Of a stretch of 64,000 bases of DNA, positions 54,973 to 64,000 are shown one piece after another. This DNA is from Xanthocytophaga flava. Lineage in GTDB: Bacteria; Bacteroidota; Bacteroidia; Cytophagales; 172606-1. The stretch lies in NCBI GenBank assembly GCA_030068525.1, contig JASJOS010000018.1, positions 124,001 through 188,000 of the forward strand, read 5' to 3'. The notes beneath the pieces were generated by a model. It was not told the origin of the DNA. It saw nothing but the letters and a program-made list of their open reading frames with translations, and searched no databases. Made by a program: the position numbers and the translations under genes. Within the stretch, counting starts at the first letter, position 1; each line of letters starts with the position of its first letter.

Positions 54973-57609
54973 TTATTCATTGCGCAGACTTTTAACAGGG
55001 TTTTCCAAAGCCGCTTTGATGCTCTGAAAACTAACAGTCAACAAGGCAATAGCCATAGCCAACACACCAGCCATCACAAATACCCACCAATCCATATCAA
55101 TCTTATACACAAAGTCCTGTAACCATCGGTGCATGGCATACCAGGCTATAGGAGAGGCAATCAGAAAGGCAATTACCACCAGTTTCAGAAAATCTTTCGA
55201 TAATAACGCAACCAGACTGCTTATAGTAGCGCCCAGCACCTTACGGATTCCCATCTCTTTGGTACGTTGAGTGACTACAAATGACACTAAACCAAATAAC
55301 CCCAAACAACCTATAAAAATACCCACACAAGCAAACAGAATTAGGAAATTAGAGAATTTGCGTTCATTGTCATACAAGGCACGTAAGTCGTCATCCAGAA
55401 ATTTGGGTTCATAATAATCGTTAGGAAACAAAGTCTGCCAGTGGGTACGAATATGTTGTAACGCAGCTTGCTTTTGAGCAGGATCAATACGAATACTTGC
55501 TGTTTTGAAGTTCCAGGAAGCATAAAAATAGGCATGTGCCTGTAAGTTGCTCCGCAGATCTTCCGAATGGTAATCTTTCACGACACCTACAATAGCTGCT
55601 TTCATTCCCCAAAATTCTAGTCGTTGTCCCAGCACTTTCTCCATATTCTGAAATCCCATGTCATGCGCTGCCTTTTCATTAATTACAATCGGAATAGACG
55701 AGGTATGGCCCTGAGCAGTATCTGTTGCGGTAATGGAACGACCTGCTGCCAGTGAAATTTTAAAGAACCGGAAGTAGCTGGTATCTATATGCTGTAATCG
55801 AAAAGTTTCTTCGCCATTTGGAAGGCCAGGATACAATACATTGCCCCACCAATGATCCCGATGACTGGCGGGTGTGGTCAACCCAAACGTAACATCTTTG
55901 ATTTCCGGATGCCCTAACAACTGATGACGAAAACGTTCCCGAATCACACCATCTTTACGATCTGGCATTCGAACTGTAATGATGGCTCTTTTATCAAAGC
56001 CCAAATCTTTCTGATAAAAGTATTGCACCTGCTTTATCCCAAAAAACATACAAATCACCAACACCTGAGCAATAACAAATTGAGTTACCACCAATGACTC
56101 CCGTAAGGAAAAACGCTGTCTGTTGACTACCACGAACTGACTTTTTAATACCTTGATTGGCTCGAAACCAGATAATAATAAAGCAGGATAAAATCCTGAC
56201 AAAAAGGTTATCACAATGCCACCACCCAATAAAAACAACAGCGTACTGACATTCCAGACAGGAGCTAATGCTACTTTGGTATTTAGCAACTGATCCGCAT
56301 AGTGTACCAGTTGTGAAGCAATCAGACTTCCCAGAATCAAAGCAGCAAATACCAGCAAAAAAGTTTCTCCAAAAAACTGCATAATAATATGCATCCGACT
56401 GCTTCCAAGTACCTTACGAATACCGATTTCACGACTTCGCTGCACTGCCTGTACAGTAGCCAGATTGATAAAATTAATACAGGCTATTATCACCAAAAAA
56501 CCAGCAATACTACTCAATGTATATAGAGTCCACTTAGGCATAGCATAGTTAAACGGATCATTGGTTGTGTCAAAGTGCATTTGACTGAGTGGCTGTAATT
56601 CGTATGAAGCAACGTCTGACTCTTCATGATGTTTTTGAATTAATTTTGTAAGCTCTCTGGCAATCGCGTCTGAAGAGGTTCCTGCCTTAAGTAAAACAAA
56701 CCCCTGATTCATAGAATCTCCCCCACCCCAATAATCATCATTCTTAAATTCAGGCTGAAGCTGTTTTAATGTTTCTCTGGAAACAATCATCTGCATTGGG
56801 AACCCCGTTTGTACAGGCATTTTGTGAATAATCCCTGTAACCATCAGGTCTACAGCATTCTCAAACCGAATCACTTTGCCCATAGCATCCCCATTAAATA
56901 ACCGCTGAGCAGTTTCATCATCAATTACTACCTGTCCGGGAGCATTCAGTGACTGACCAGGAGAACCTTTCAGCCAAGTTATATCCAGCATCTCCAGCAA
57001 TTCTGGCGGGGCAAAAAATGTATTTTTCTGCTGATATACCTGATTATTTACTTTAATCGTAGTAGCTTCCATTCCATAGAGATTAGCAGCCTTCTCTACA
57101 CCAGGCAAGTGCTCCTGCAAGGTTTTGATCACTCCCTGTGGCGTATGTGATTGTCGCTCTCCAAACTTATCCGTAGACCGAATGTGATAAATGCGATCGA
57201 CATTTGTATGAAACCTGTCAAAACTATACTCAAACCGCACAATCCAGAACAATACAATAGCAACGCCCAATCCAAGACTTAGACCTATCAGATTGATGGT
57301 GGAATATAGTCTGCTCTTTTGCAGATTCCGAAAAGCCACTTTAAAATAATTTCGTATCATATCCGGAGAAAATAAAGGTGAAGAAAAACGATCTCGCTTA
57401 TGTTTAATGGCAAATGGACGAATAAATCCCAGTACATCACGCCAATAATTCAGATGTGCATTGAACAAACCTTTCTTTTCAAGCTGGTAATAAAACTCTT
57501 CGTGCAAGTCCCCCTGAATATCTTCCAGTTTATCAGGTGAGCAAAACCACTCCAGAAATCTATCTGCCCATACAGGCGGAGAGGCACTCATTCTGAAAAA
57601 CCTTTTCAT
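54973..57609 (-). CDS. FtsX-like/MacB-type ABC permease with N-terminal prefix domain
   Basis: An 878-residue membrane protein. A prefix domain (about 1-90, with ADRFLEWFCSPDKLEDIQGDL) precedes a first TM (TINLIGLSLGLGVAIVLFW), a MacB-like periplasmic core (about 130-370), three TMs of an FtsX domain, a second periplasmic core and a second FtsX domain at the C-terminus (GLVSFVVTQRTKEMGIRKVLG, about 785-805). Such permeases work with a separate ATPase; none is encoded here. Its start overlaps the stop of padR by 4 bp, so the two are one operon and PadR probably controls it. Confidence 0.82.
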   Translation of the reverse strand: MKRFFRMSASPPVWADRFLEWFCSPDKLEDIQGDLHEEFYYQLEKKGLFNAHLNYWRDVLGFIRPFAIKHKRDRFSSPLFSPDMIRNYFKVAFRNLQKSRLYSTINLIGLSLGLGVAIVLFWIVRFEYSFDRFHTNVDRIYHIRSTDKFGERQSHTPQGVIKTLQEHLPGVEKAANLYGMEATTIKVNNQVYQQKNTFFAPPELLEMLDITWLKGSPGQSLNAPGQVVIDDETAQRLFNGDAMGKVIRFENAVDLMVTGIIHKMPVQTGFPMQMIVSRETLKQLQPEFKNDDYWGGGDSMNQGFVLLKAGTSSDAIARELTKLIQKHHEESDVASYELQPLSQMHFDTTNDPFNYAMPKWTLYTLSSIAGFLVIIACINFINLATVQAVQRSREIGIRKVLGSSRMHIIMQFFGETFLLVFAALILGSLIASQLVHYADQLLNTKVALAPVWNVSTLLFLLGGGIVITFLSGFYPALLLSGFEPIKVLKSQFVVVNRQRFSLRESLVVTQFVIAQVLVICMFFGIKQVQYFYQKDLGFDKRAIITVRMPDRKDGVIRERFRHQLLGHPEIKDVTFGLTTPASHRDHWWGNVLYPGLPNGEETFRLQHIDTSYFRFFKISLAAGRSITATDTAQGHTSSIPIVINEKAAHDMGFQNMEKVLGQRLEFWGMKAAIVGVVKDYHSEDLRSNLQAHAYFYASWNFKTASIRIDPAQKQAALQHIRTHWQTLFPNDYYEPKFLDDDLRALYDNERKFSNFLILFACVGIFIGCLGLFGLVSFVVTQRTKEMGIRKVLGATISSLVALLSKDFLKLVVIAFLIASPIAWYAMHRWLQDFVYKIDMDWWVFVMAGVLAMAIALLTVSFQSIKAALENPVKSLRNE

Positions 57610-57944
57610 ATACTGGTAGCAGGTTTAAATGAATCTGGTAGTAGATTCCACAGATGGGTACGTACAGAATGAATATCCTGTAATGTCTGACGGCCATAAG
57701 CAGTAACTACAAACAAGCGTTTCCTTCTTCCTCCCCGTTCTGCTGTAGCCTCTCCCATTTCTGAAGATACCATACCCTTTTCCTCCAATCGATGAAGGGC
57801 TGCGTGCACCTGATTTAGTCGCACTGAACGACCTGTTTGTTCCACAATTTCATGTGTAATACTTACTCCATAGGCAGTTGCATCCAGTAAGGCTACTGTA
57901 AGAAGTACTAGCTCTTCAAATTCTCCCAGATAGGTTCTTTTCAT
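57606..57944 (-). CDS. PadR-family transcriptional regulator
   Basis: A 112-residue winged-helix regulator with helix 1 GEFEELVLLTVALLDATAYG, the recognition region LNQVHAALHRLEEKGMV (about 42-58) and wing basic residues GGRRKRLFVVTAYGRQTL, all typical of PadR. It is short and has only a partial C-terminal dimerisation helix. It precedes the permease gene with a 4-bp overlap. It likely represses its own operon; two tandem 17-bp sites lie 119-156 bp upstream of its start. Confidence 0.85.
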   Translation of the reverse strand: MKRTYLGEFEELVLLTVALLDATAYGVSITHEIVEQTGRSVRLNQVHAALHRLEEKGMVSSEMGEATAERGGRRKRLFVVTAYGRQTLQDIHSVRTHLWNLLPDSFKPATSI

Positions 57945-58062
57945 GATTAGTTCCGGAATTTTCTATTTGTTCCATTTTTGCTGATCAAATCCTTTGCCAA
58001 TTCTATAAAACCCCACCAGAGCGCTCCAAAACAGTTTTGCGGAAAAAATAACCTAGTAGAGA

Positions 58063-58100
58063 TGTTCTAAAACGGACACTTCATGTACTAAAACGAACAC
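58063..58100. promoter_or_regulatory. Tandem 17-bp operator-like repeats upstream of padR
   Basis: TGTTCTAAAACGGACAC (58063-58079) and TGTACTAAAACGAACAC (58084-58100) differ at two positions and start exactly 21 bp apart, two turns of B-DNA. Each unit is partly dyad-symmetric (TGTnC...GnACA). The position upstream of padR makes them PadR operator candidates; no protein-DNA evidence is available. Confidence 0.5.
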
Positions 58101-58272
58101 TGATAGACAAGAGCAGAAAAATGCAGAATACAAAAGCGCAGTGGACAGACATCACAATTGAATTCCACTTCACTTCGATAACACAGGAAATCTTACACGA
58201 TCTATGAGTGGCTATTATCAGTATGTTAAAAAAAATTTACGCATATGTTATGAAATTCCAGTTGAAGTAATT

Positions 58273-58280
58273 TATATTTG
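58273..58280 (+). promoter_or_regulatory. -7 box upstream of the dioxygenase gene
   Basis: TATATTTG matches TAnnTTTG but lies 175 bp before the start codon and lacks a clear -33 element. Confidence 0.3.
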
Positions 58281-58455
58281 CATATAATCTCTATAAAGTT
58301 AATAGACTATGAAAGCAAATACTATAAATTTATTTTTTCATTTTTTGTCTGGCTACCGATGTTGTTCCTAACTACTAAGCAAACTCTAATACTGCTTATC
58401 CCAAAAGTTAGTAATCACAATATCAATTAGTATCTATCCTTAAAAGAACACTATC

Positions 58456-59262
58456 ATGGCCATTCAATATCCAAAATTTACTTTAGGAGAAACTCTTACT
58501 GCTCAACAAATTGAGTTCTTCAATACCAATGGATTTATTCATTTCAAGAACTTTATCAAACCTGAAACAGTCCAGACCATTACAGATGCCTCACTTGAGG
58601 TTCAAAAACGCTGGCTGGAACAGGACATAAAAAAAATAAATGGTGTACCCATTAAATATGGGAAAGATCTTAACGGAGATACTATTGTACAGCGTTTTGC
58701 TTTTATCAATCAGCATCATCCCGTATTAGGAGAATTTCTGGAAGATCCCCGTTTCACTACCTTACTCAATCTGATTGGCCCTGGAGCACGTTTGGGAAAA
58801 ACAGAAAAAGATGGAATGGTTTTCAATCATTATGTAAATGGCCCGGAAAGCAAGTTTAGTCAGATGGGCTGGCATGTAGATGGTCTGAGAGATATCTTTC
58901 ATGGAGGAAAGCTGAACCCTATGCTCAATGTGGGTATTCATCTTAGCAACTTAAAACCCGAAAATGGAGGATTGCGACTTATTCCGGGTACACATAAACA
59001 AGGTCTTTATCAGTTATTGTTCCGCAAAAAACACTTCCTGGATCACAAACCAGATGCAGAAGAAGTAGCAGTTCTGCCAGAAGCAGGGGATCTTACCGTA
59101 CATGATGGACGTTTGTGGCACAGAGTAGAGAAATCCTCTGTTGTAGGAGAATCAAGCAGACGGAGAGTTATTTATGTGCCCATTATAGCAGGGAAATACG
59201 AGCCTAAAAACGAAAACAGTCCTACTGCGTTTTATCAGCGATTTGCAGGAGTTGTCAAATAA
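58456..59262 (+). CDS. Phytanoyl-CoA dioxygenase family (PhyH) protein
   Basis: A 268-residue cytoplasmic protein with the double-stranded beta-helix fold of Fe(II)/2-oxoglutarate oxygenases. Iron ligands are His and Asp in MGWHVDG (about residues 138-142) and His in DGRLWHRVEKSS (about 220); the 2-oxoglutarate Arg is likely in SRRRVIYVP. The loop GGLRLIPGTHKQG is also typical. Members hydroxylate diverse small molecules; no pathway genes are adjacent, so the substrate is unknown. It is a single gene with its own terminator. Confidence 0.8.
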   Translation: MAIQYPKFTLGETLTAQQIEFFNTNGFIHFKNFIKPETVQTITDASLEVQKRWLEQDIKKINGVPIKYGKDLNGDTIVQRFAFINQHHPVLGEFLEDPRFTTLLNLIGPGARLGKTEKDGMVFNHYVNGPESKFSQMGWHVDGLRDIFHGGKLNPMLNVGIHLSNLKPENGGLRLIPGTHKQGLYQLLFRKKHFLDHKPDAEEVAVLPEAGDLTVHDGRLWHRVEKSSVVGESSRRRVIYVPIIAGKYEPKNENSPTAFYQRFAGVVK

Positions 59263-59268
59263 ATAAGA

Positions 59269-59312
59269 AAATCTCATCCATTTCAAATAGTTATTTGAAA
59301 TGGATGAGATTT
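59269..59312. terminator. Perfect 21-bp-arm palindrome between convergent genes
   Basis: Arms 59269-59289 and 59292-59312 are exact reverse complements, starting with AAATCTCATCC, and can terminate the dioxygenase gene (plus) and sigma54 activator gene (minus). Confidence 0.75.
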
Positions 59313-59336
59313 CTACTTAAATCCTTACCAGTTTAT

Positions 59337-61385
59337 CTACTCAGATGAGAAGTTCTTTCGGATACCCAACTTTTTCATTCTCGCTTCCAATGTAGTCGGT
59401 TTCAGTCCCAAACGTTGGGCAGCCCCAAATCGACCCCGAATACGACCTCCGGTCTCTTCTAATATTTTCAAAATGTGTTGTCGTTGACTTTCCAGAAAGC
59501 CGTCTTCTATATCTGTAAGATTAGCTGATTCCTGTGGTAAATAGACAGGAAGTGAACGAGGGATATCTTTTTGAGTAGCCATACTGGCAGAAGCTGTAAA
59601 TGCAGGTACTATATCTAGTTGAGGACCTGAAGCCAGGATAACAGCCTGTTCTATTACATGTTCCAGTTCCCGGATATTACCTGGCCAGGAATGGTGCAGC
59701 AGAAAATCCATCATTTGAGGAGTCACACCTTCAATGCCTTTCCCTATCTTACGACTATACTTCTCAATAAAGGATCTCACCAATAAAGGTATATCTTCAC
59801 GTCTTTCACGCAAAGGAGGCAATACGAAAGGAAAGGTACTGATCCGATAATACAAGTCCATCCGAAACTTATCAAGAATAGCTTCCTGATACAGATTGCG
59901 GTTAGTAGCCGCAATGACTCTTATATCCAATTGAATAGTCTGCTTCCCTCCTACCCGTTCAATTTCATACTCCTGCAATACCCGTAATAGTTTGGATTGT
60001 AATTCCAAAGGAAGCTCACCTATCTCATCCAGAAAGATCGTTCCTCCATTGGCTAGTTCGAATTTACCAATACGTCGTTCTGTAGCTCCGGTAAAGGCTC
60101 CTTTTTCGTGTCCGAATAGTTCCGACTCAATCAATTGAGCAGGTAGAGCTGCACAGTTAACTTTAATTAATGGTCGATTTTTACGATTGGACATATTATG
60201 AATTGCCCGGGCAATTAATTCTTTACCAGTTCCAGTCTCTCCCTGTAACAATACTGTTGAATCCGTTGGGGCAACTCTATGTACATTCTCCAGTACTTTT
60301 TTAATAGCAGGAGAACGGCCTATGATTTCCGAAAAAGCTTGTTCCTGATTAAGTTCCTGAATCAATAAGGTATTCTCTCTTCGCAATTTTATTTCCAGTA
60401 CCTCTTTCTGCTCAAATGTCAATAGCCGTCCAATCTGATGTGTAATCTGTTTAGCTAGCTCTATCAGAATCCGGAGATCTTTACTAAAAAACGAATTCTC
60501 TTTTTTGCTACAAACAATCAATGTAGCAAAGGCATCATTAGGCAAGGCAATCGGAACAAACAAGGCTTCTTTCACTCCCATTACGGTAGCAAACCGATTC
60601 GAGACAATCAGCTTCCGACTTAGCTCACTATATTCCTCTGCTGTAAAAATATGTGGTTTGGAATAAATCTCCAGTTGAGCAAGAGCAGATTGGCGATAGG
60701 TTTCCAGATCCAACCCAAGCATTTCCAGCATTTCTTCCCGACTAATCAGTGTAAAGCCTCCATTTTGCCGCATCGCATTGTATCCACTTAATACAAAACC
60801 TGTTTTGGGAGAAAACGCAGGAATAGTTAGCAGATCACAGTTAATCATATTGTTGATGGCCGCAGTAATAGTCAGAAACATCTGTCCATAATCTTTTTCC
60901 GATGTTAAGGCATTCATTACCACCAACTGCATCGATTTTTCACGAAGCTGTTTCTCCAGAATTTCGCAATGCAAGGTGTGTTCCACGGCCAATGCCAGTC
61001 CGTCACTGTGCTGTTCAAGCCAGGCTGTAGTTTCTGCAATAGGTGCTACCTGATTAAATGACAGAATTATAGCTCCCAGTAACTTGCCTTTGGTAAACAT
61101 GGGTACTGCTACCCATATAGATCCATCTGGCAATTCAATCGATATCTTGATTTGTTCTGTAAATACTCGGTTTTCAATTAGCTGATTCTGAGCAAAAGTC
61201 AGCTTTCCGCCAGGCTTCGTCTTTTCTATATATAAATGCTTATTCTCTTCTCTGGGAAGAGCCAGATGCATATGAACAAAACCCAATTCGGATTGAAACT
61301 TATACAGATAATCCACCACTTCAGGCAATTTCTGCAGTTTAATCATGTCCATTAGGAAAGAATGTGAGCTCTCTTGCAATGCCAT
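59337..61385 (-). CDS. Sigma54-dependent activator with GAF-type sensor domains
   Basis: A 682-residue regulator. Two GAF-like domains (about 20-140 and 155-330) precede a central AAA+ domain with Walker A GETGTGKE (from 382), the sigma54-contacting GAFTGA loop (429-434), Walker [14 protein letters not shown] and ATNRNLYQ, then a C-terminal Fis-type HTH with [20 protein letters not shown]. This is the FhlA/NorR-like architecture without a receiver domain, so it responds to a small ligand rather than phosphorylation. Its promoter region overlaps two dyad sites and is divergent from the SDR/RND genes, its likely targets. Confidence 0.87.
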   Translation of the reverse strand: MALQESSHSFLMDMIKLQKLPEVVDYLYKFQSELGFVHMHLALPREENKHLYIEKTKPGGKLTFAQNQLIENRVFTEQIKISIELPDGSIWVAVPMFTKGKLLGAIILSFNQVAPIAETTAWLEQHSDGLALAVEHTLHCEILEKQLREKSMQLVVMNALTSEKDYGQMFLTITAAINNMINCDLLTIPAFSPKTGFVLSGYNAMRQNGGFTLISREEMLEMLGLDLETYRQSALAQLEIYSKPHIFTAEEYSELSRKLIVSNRFATVMGVKEALFVPIALPNDAFATLIVCSKKENSFFSKDLRILIELAKQITHQIGRLLTFEQKEVLEIKLRRENTLLIQELNQEQAFSEIIGRSPAIKKVLENVHRVAPTDSTVLLQGETGTGKELIARAIHNMSNRKNRPLIKVNCAALPAQLIESELFGHEKGAFTGATERRIGKFELANGGTIFLDEIGELPLELQSKLLRVLQEYEIERVGGKQTIQLDIRVIAATNRNLYQEAILDKFRMDLYYRISTFPFVLPPLRERREDIPLLVRSFIEKYSRKIGKGIEGVTPQMMDFLLHHSWPGNIRELEHVIEQAVILASGPQLDIVPAFTASASMATQKDIPRSLPVYLPQESANLTDIEDGFLESQRQHILKILEETGGRIRGRFGAAQRLGLKPTTLEARMKKLGIRKNFSSE

Positions 61386-61446
61386 TATTCAATCAATATA
61401 AGCTTGTACAAATAAACTCCAAAATCAATAGAGCATTAAAACACTA

Positions 61447-61476
61447 CAAATGTATACTATTGGAGAATAACTCCAA
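61447..61476 (-). promoter_or_regulatory. Promoter of the sigma54 activator gene
   Basis: TACATTTG (61454 to 61447) with TTG at 61476 to 61474 and a 19-bp spacer on the minus strand matches the phylum consensus. The upstream half is covered by the palindromic site, which suggests regulation by binding there. Confidence 0.5.
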
Positions 61477-61504
61477 TACTATTGGAGTTATTCTCCAATA
61501 GTAT
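61454..61504. promoter_or_regulatory. Two 19-bp dyad sites in the divergent control region
   Basis: Two palindromes of form ATTGGAG-N5-CTCCAAT lie at 61459-61477 and 61481-61499, 22 bp apart, about two helical turns. Together with flanking ATACT/AGTAT they make a perfect 24-bp-arm palindrome. They overlap the promoter of the activator gene and lie 155 bp and more upstream of the SDR gene, the usual distance of enhancer sites bound by sigma54 activators. Extra CTCCAA half-sites occur near 61417 and 61598. Confidence 0.55.
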
Positions 61505-61605
61505 CATTATCCAACTAGTTACCAAACAACCACCCAAAGAAACAAAATACTGAAAATCAATACATTAACCATACAAAAGCAAAACATTTCTGTATTTCTC
61601 CAAAA

Positions 61606-61620
61606 TGGCACAGAAATGGG
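61606..61620 (+). promoter_or_regulatory. Possible sigma54 promoter of the SDR gene
   Basis: TGGCAC (61606-61611) matches the -24 element; the -12 position has TGGG at 61617-61620 instead of TTGC, with the GC one base too far. A sigma54-type promoter here would fit the divergent activator but the match is imperfect. Confidence 0.3.
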
Positions 61621-61653
61621 CTCTTATAAGACAAATATCTTCAAAATATAATC

Positions 61654-62532
61654 ATGAATTCTCTCACTATAGATACAGATGTTTCTTCCAGAGTCTGGTT
61701 TATTACAGGGTGTCTGGGTGGCATTGGACGCTATCTGGCCGAAGCAGTACTAGCTCAGGGTAATAAAGCTGTTATCACAGCTAAAAATCCTGCAAAGTTC
61801 TACTCTTTACAGGAACAATATCCGGAACATGCACTAGTAATGCAGTTGGATGTTTCAGAATTTCACCGTATCCCAGAAACTGTAAACAAAGCGATAGACC
61901 GTTTTGGAAAAATAGATGTATTGGTTAACAATGCTGGCTATGGCTTACAAGGAGCCGTAGAAGAACTGACTATGGATCAAATAAAACAGCAGTTCAATAC
62001 CAACTTTTTTGGGATGCTGGAAGTAACAAAAGCCATATTACCCTATATGCGGGAAGCTCGCCAGGGTCATATTCTAACCATTAATTCACTGGCAGGTGGG
62101 CTTAGGGCTCAACCTAAACTGGGAGCTTATCACGCTACCAAGTTTGCGATTGAAGGATTATCGGAGTCGCTAGCCCAGGAAGTAAAATCTCTTGGTATAA
62201 AAGTAACTGTGGTAGAAATGGGGGTTCAACGTACTGACTGGTGGGGAAGTACACTGATCCGGACGGAGAATGTGATTGATGAATATACGCAGGCAGGTAA
62301 TTTCTCCAACGGAGCATCTGATATAACCAACAACCGCACATTAAATGATCCGCAAGCTACAGCAGAAGCAATCCTGCAGGTAGCCAATCAACCAGATGCA
62401 CCATTGCATCTTATTATTGGACACGATGCCATACAATCGATCCGCCAAAAAATAAACTTGCTTCAACAGGAAATGCATGCATGGGAATGGATCTCAGATG
62501 CTATCCTTTCAGAAGAAAATTCAGACGTTTAG
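61654..62532 (+). CDS. Short-chain dehydrogenase/reductase
   Basis: A 292-residue classical SDR with cofactor motif TGCLGGIGRYLAEAV (about 19-33), NNAGYG (about 92-97), the catalytic Ser in LTINSLAGG and YHATK (Tyr and Lys, about 160-164). The C-terminal part (ILQVANQPDAPLHLIIG) resembles oxidoreductases acting on hydrophobic or aldehyde-type substrates. It starts after a possible sigma54 promoter and is followed 172 bp later by the RND gene, so the two may be expressed together under the divergent activator. Confidence 0.85.
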   Translation: MNSLTIDTDVSSRVWFITGCLGGIGRYLAEAVLAQGNKAVITAKNPAKFYSLQEQYPEHALVMQLDVSEFHRIPETVNKAIDRFGKIDVLVNNAGYGLQGAVEELTMDQIKQQFNTNFFGMLEVTKAILPYMREARQGHILTINSLAGGLRAQPKLGAYHATKFAIEGLSESLAQEVKSLGIKVTVVEMGVQRTDWWGSTLIRTENVIDEYTQAGNFSNGASDITNNRTLNDPQATAEAILQVANQPDAPLHLIIGHDAIQSIRQKINLLQQEMHAWEWISDAILSEENSDV

Positions 62533-62704
62533 AAACAACTGATTATCTACAAAGCAAGCTCTTGTATTTTGACAATACCAATCGATATAAGAGATCCAAG
62601 CAGATACTTGTTTTATCGTCTTGTTTATATACCAGTTTTCTTAATCAAACCAACTAAACTCAAAAAACAGGAAGTAATATGTATTCCTGTAATGTATTAC
62701 AATT

Positions 62705-64000
62705 ATGTGGATTGTACGATTAGCCCTGACCCGAGCCTATACCATTGCTGTAATGGCTCTTCTGATCTTAATCATGGGTATCGTTTCCATCGTTCAGATG
62801 CCAACGGATATCTTCCCCAGAATAAACATTCCGGTAATAACCGTTATCTGGACGTATCGGGGGTTATCTACCGATGAGATGGAAAAAATGATTACCAACT
62901 TTAGCGAAACCGCCACTACAAACAACGTAGGTAACATACGACAAATGGAATCGCAAACGCACAATGGTATTGCCGTTATCAAAATTTTCTTCCAGCCCGA
63001 CGTTCGGATTGAAGAAGCATTGGCGCAGGTGACTTCCATTGCCCAGACTATTCGGGTACGGATGCCCCCAGGAACTCAGCCTCCGCTGATTGTGCGTTAC
63101 AATGCTACGGAAGTGCCTATATTGCAACTAGGTCTTTCCTCTGATAGCCTTACAGAATCTCAGGTGACTGACTATGCCCAAACAAGGATACGTCCTCAGA
63201 TTGCAACTGTGCAGGGCTCACGGATGTCATTGCCTTTTGGTGGAAAAACCCGTCAGATTATGGTAGATCTTGATCCGGAGAAGTTACTGGCTCAGGGACT
63301 TACTCCTGAAGATGTTGTCAATGCCGTATCAGCACAAAACTTAACTCTTCCCAGTGGACAAGCACGTTTCGGAGATCGGGAATACAATGTTCGTCTGAAT
63401 ACAAAACCTGATGTCCTGTCAACACTCAACGATATTCCTATAAAACAGGTCAATGGTGTAACGCTTCACATGCGGGATGTAGCCAATGTACACGATGGAG
63501 CTGCCATACAAACCAACGTAGTAAAACAGGATGGCGTGCGGGGTGCATTGTTTAGTATTGTAAAGATTGGGAATGCCTCAACTACAGCTGTAGTAGATCG
63601 CATTCGTAAAGAAATCCTGCCACAGGTACGTGCCGCAGCACCAAAGAACTTAAAAATCACCGAACTATTTGATCAATCAGTTTTCGTACGTGCCTCTATT
63701 CATGGAGTGGTACTAGAAGGGGTAATTGCAGCATTACTGACAGCTGCTATGATTCTGCTCTTCTTGGGAAGCTGGCGAAGTACACTGATTGTTGCTATTT
63801 CAATTCCCTTGTCTATTCTCTTCTCGCTCACTGTCTTGTATCTGCTAGGTGAGACATTGAATATCATGACTTTGGGAGGCTTGGCACTGGCAATTGGTAT
63901 TCTGGTAGATGATGCAACCGTAACCATAGAGAATATTCATAGAAACCAGGAATTAGGCCTTCCTCTGCGAGAGGCTATTCTGCAAGGAGCTCAACAGATT
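62705..64000 (+). CDS. RND efflux transporter permease subunit, C-terminus outside window
   Basis: An open frame from ATG at 62705 to the window edge (432 codons); a stop lies in frame five codons upstream. TM1 (RAYTIAVMALLILIMGIVS) is followed by a large periplasmic porter domain with FPRINIPVITVIWTYRGLS, then TM2 and TM3, and the conserved proton-relay pair DD in AIGILVDDATVTIENIH (TM4). This is the AcrB/HAE1-like family. The membrane-fusion and outer-membrane partners are not visible, so they may lie outside the window. The SDR gene is upstream on the same strand. Confidence 0.85.
   Translation, partial: MWIVRLALTRAYTIAVMALLILIMGIVSIVQMPTDIFPRINIPVITVIWTYRGLSTDEMEKMITNFSETATTNNVGNIRQMESQTHNGIAVIKIFFQPDVRIEEALAQVTSIAQTIRVRMPPGTQPPLIVRYNATEVPILQLGLSSDSLTESQVTDYAQTRIRPQIATVQGSRMSLPFGGKTRQIMVDLDPEKLLAQGLTPEDVVNAVSAQNLTLPSGQARFGDREYNVRLNTKPDVLSTLNDIPIKQVNGVTLHMRDVANVHDGAAIQTNVVKQDGVRGALFSIVKIGNASTTAVVDRIRKEILPQVRAAAPKNLKITELFDQSVFVRASIHGVVLEGVIAALLTAAMILLFLGSWRSTLIVAISIPLSILFSLTVLYLLGETLNIMTLGGLALAIGILVDDATVTIENIHRNQELGLPLREAILQGAQQI

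Noticed and set aside
62569-62877. Plus-strand ORF of 102 codons before the RND gene
   Set aside because: It is out of frame with the true RND frame that starts at 62705 and overlaps it heavily.

Overview
The window looks like chromosomal DNA from a member of the phylum Bacteroidota, most likely order Cytophagales. The reasons are type IX secretion (T9SS) parts and T9SS sorting domains, an ECF sigma/FecR/SusC/SusD locus, Bacteroidota-style promoters (TAnnTTTG -7 boxes), low-GC sequence with few Shine-Dalgarno sites, and Cytophagales-type membrane and GAF signalling proteins. No rRNA, tRNA, CRISPR array, phage block or intact insertion sequence was seen. Two genes are cut by the window edges: a methyltransferase at the left end and an RND efflux pump at the right end.

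Layout. 1-7.6 kb: minus-strand methyltransferase, a small ferredoxin-like-fold protein, and a T9SS pair (a large gingipain-fold sortase homologue of PorU2 type with a PorV-like barrel). 8-12 kb: MFS transporter, orphan sugar-binding lipoprotein, putative surface protein. 12-16 kb: modABC molybdate importer divergent from a metallo-beta-lactamase/rhodanese sulfur enzyme. 16-24.4 kb: receiver protein, FAD/Rieske oxidoreductase, Tat-exported sugar isomerase-like protein, type II NADH dehydrogenase, and an XRE/S24 repressor. 24.7-38 kb: carbohydrate and signalling region with a secreted clan-A glycosidase, a CHASE3/LuxR-type membrane regulator, a GAF protein, a receiver protein, then SusD, SusC (with STN domain), FecR and an ECF sigma factor, all on the minus strand. 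38-48 kb: a candidate small RNA, two Spy-like periplasmic proteins, a serine hydrolase, DUF983, a cold-shock protein, a HAMP/GAF sensor with DUF2490, a deacetylase and an alpha/beta hydrolase. 48-58 kb: a 1405-residue GH128-like secreted glucanase, a PepSY iron-reductase-like protein flanked by repeats, and a PadR/FtsX-permease pair. 58-64 kb: a phytanoyl-CoA dioxygenase homologue, a sigma54 activator, and a divergent SDR/RND efflux unit.

How the genes fit together. The SusC STN domain, FecR and ECF sigma factor form a trans-envelope signalling chain that should switch on SusCD when a glycan is bound. The two secreted glycosidases carry T9SS sorting domains, and the PorU2/PorV-like pair could serve that export route. 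Several signalling proteins (CHASE3-LuxR, GAF, HAMP-GAF, two lone receivers) have no histidine kinase beside them. The sigma54 activator and the SDR/RND unit share a short divergent region with two near-identical palindromic sites.

Most unusual sequence: a 262-bp non-coding element (46049-46310) with six TGGGTAAG-type octamers facing seven reverse-complement copies around an AT-rich palindromic core. Next are the tandem dyads at 61459-61499, a candidate structured small RNA at 38109-38233 whose wobble pairs point to the minus strand, and a two-copy 17-bp operator-like repeat upstream of padR.
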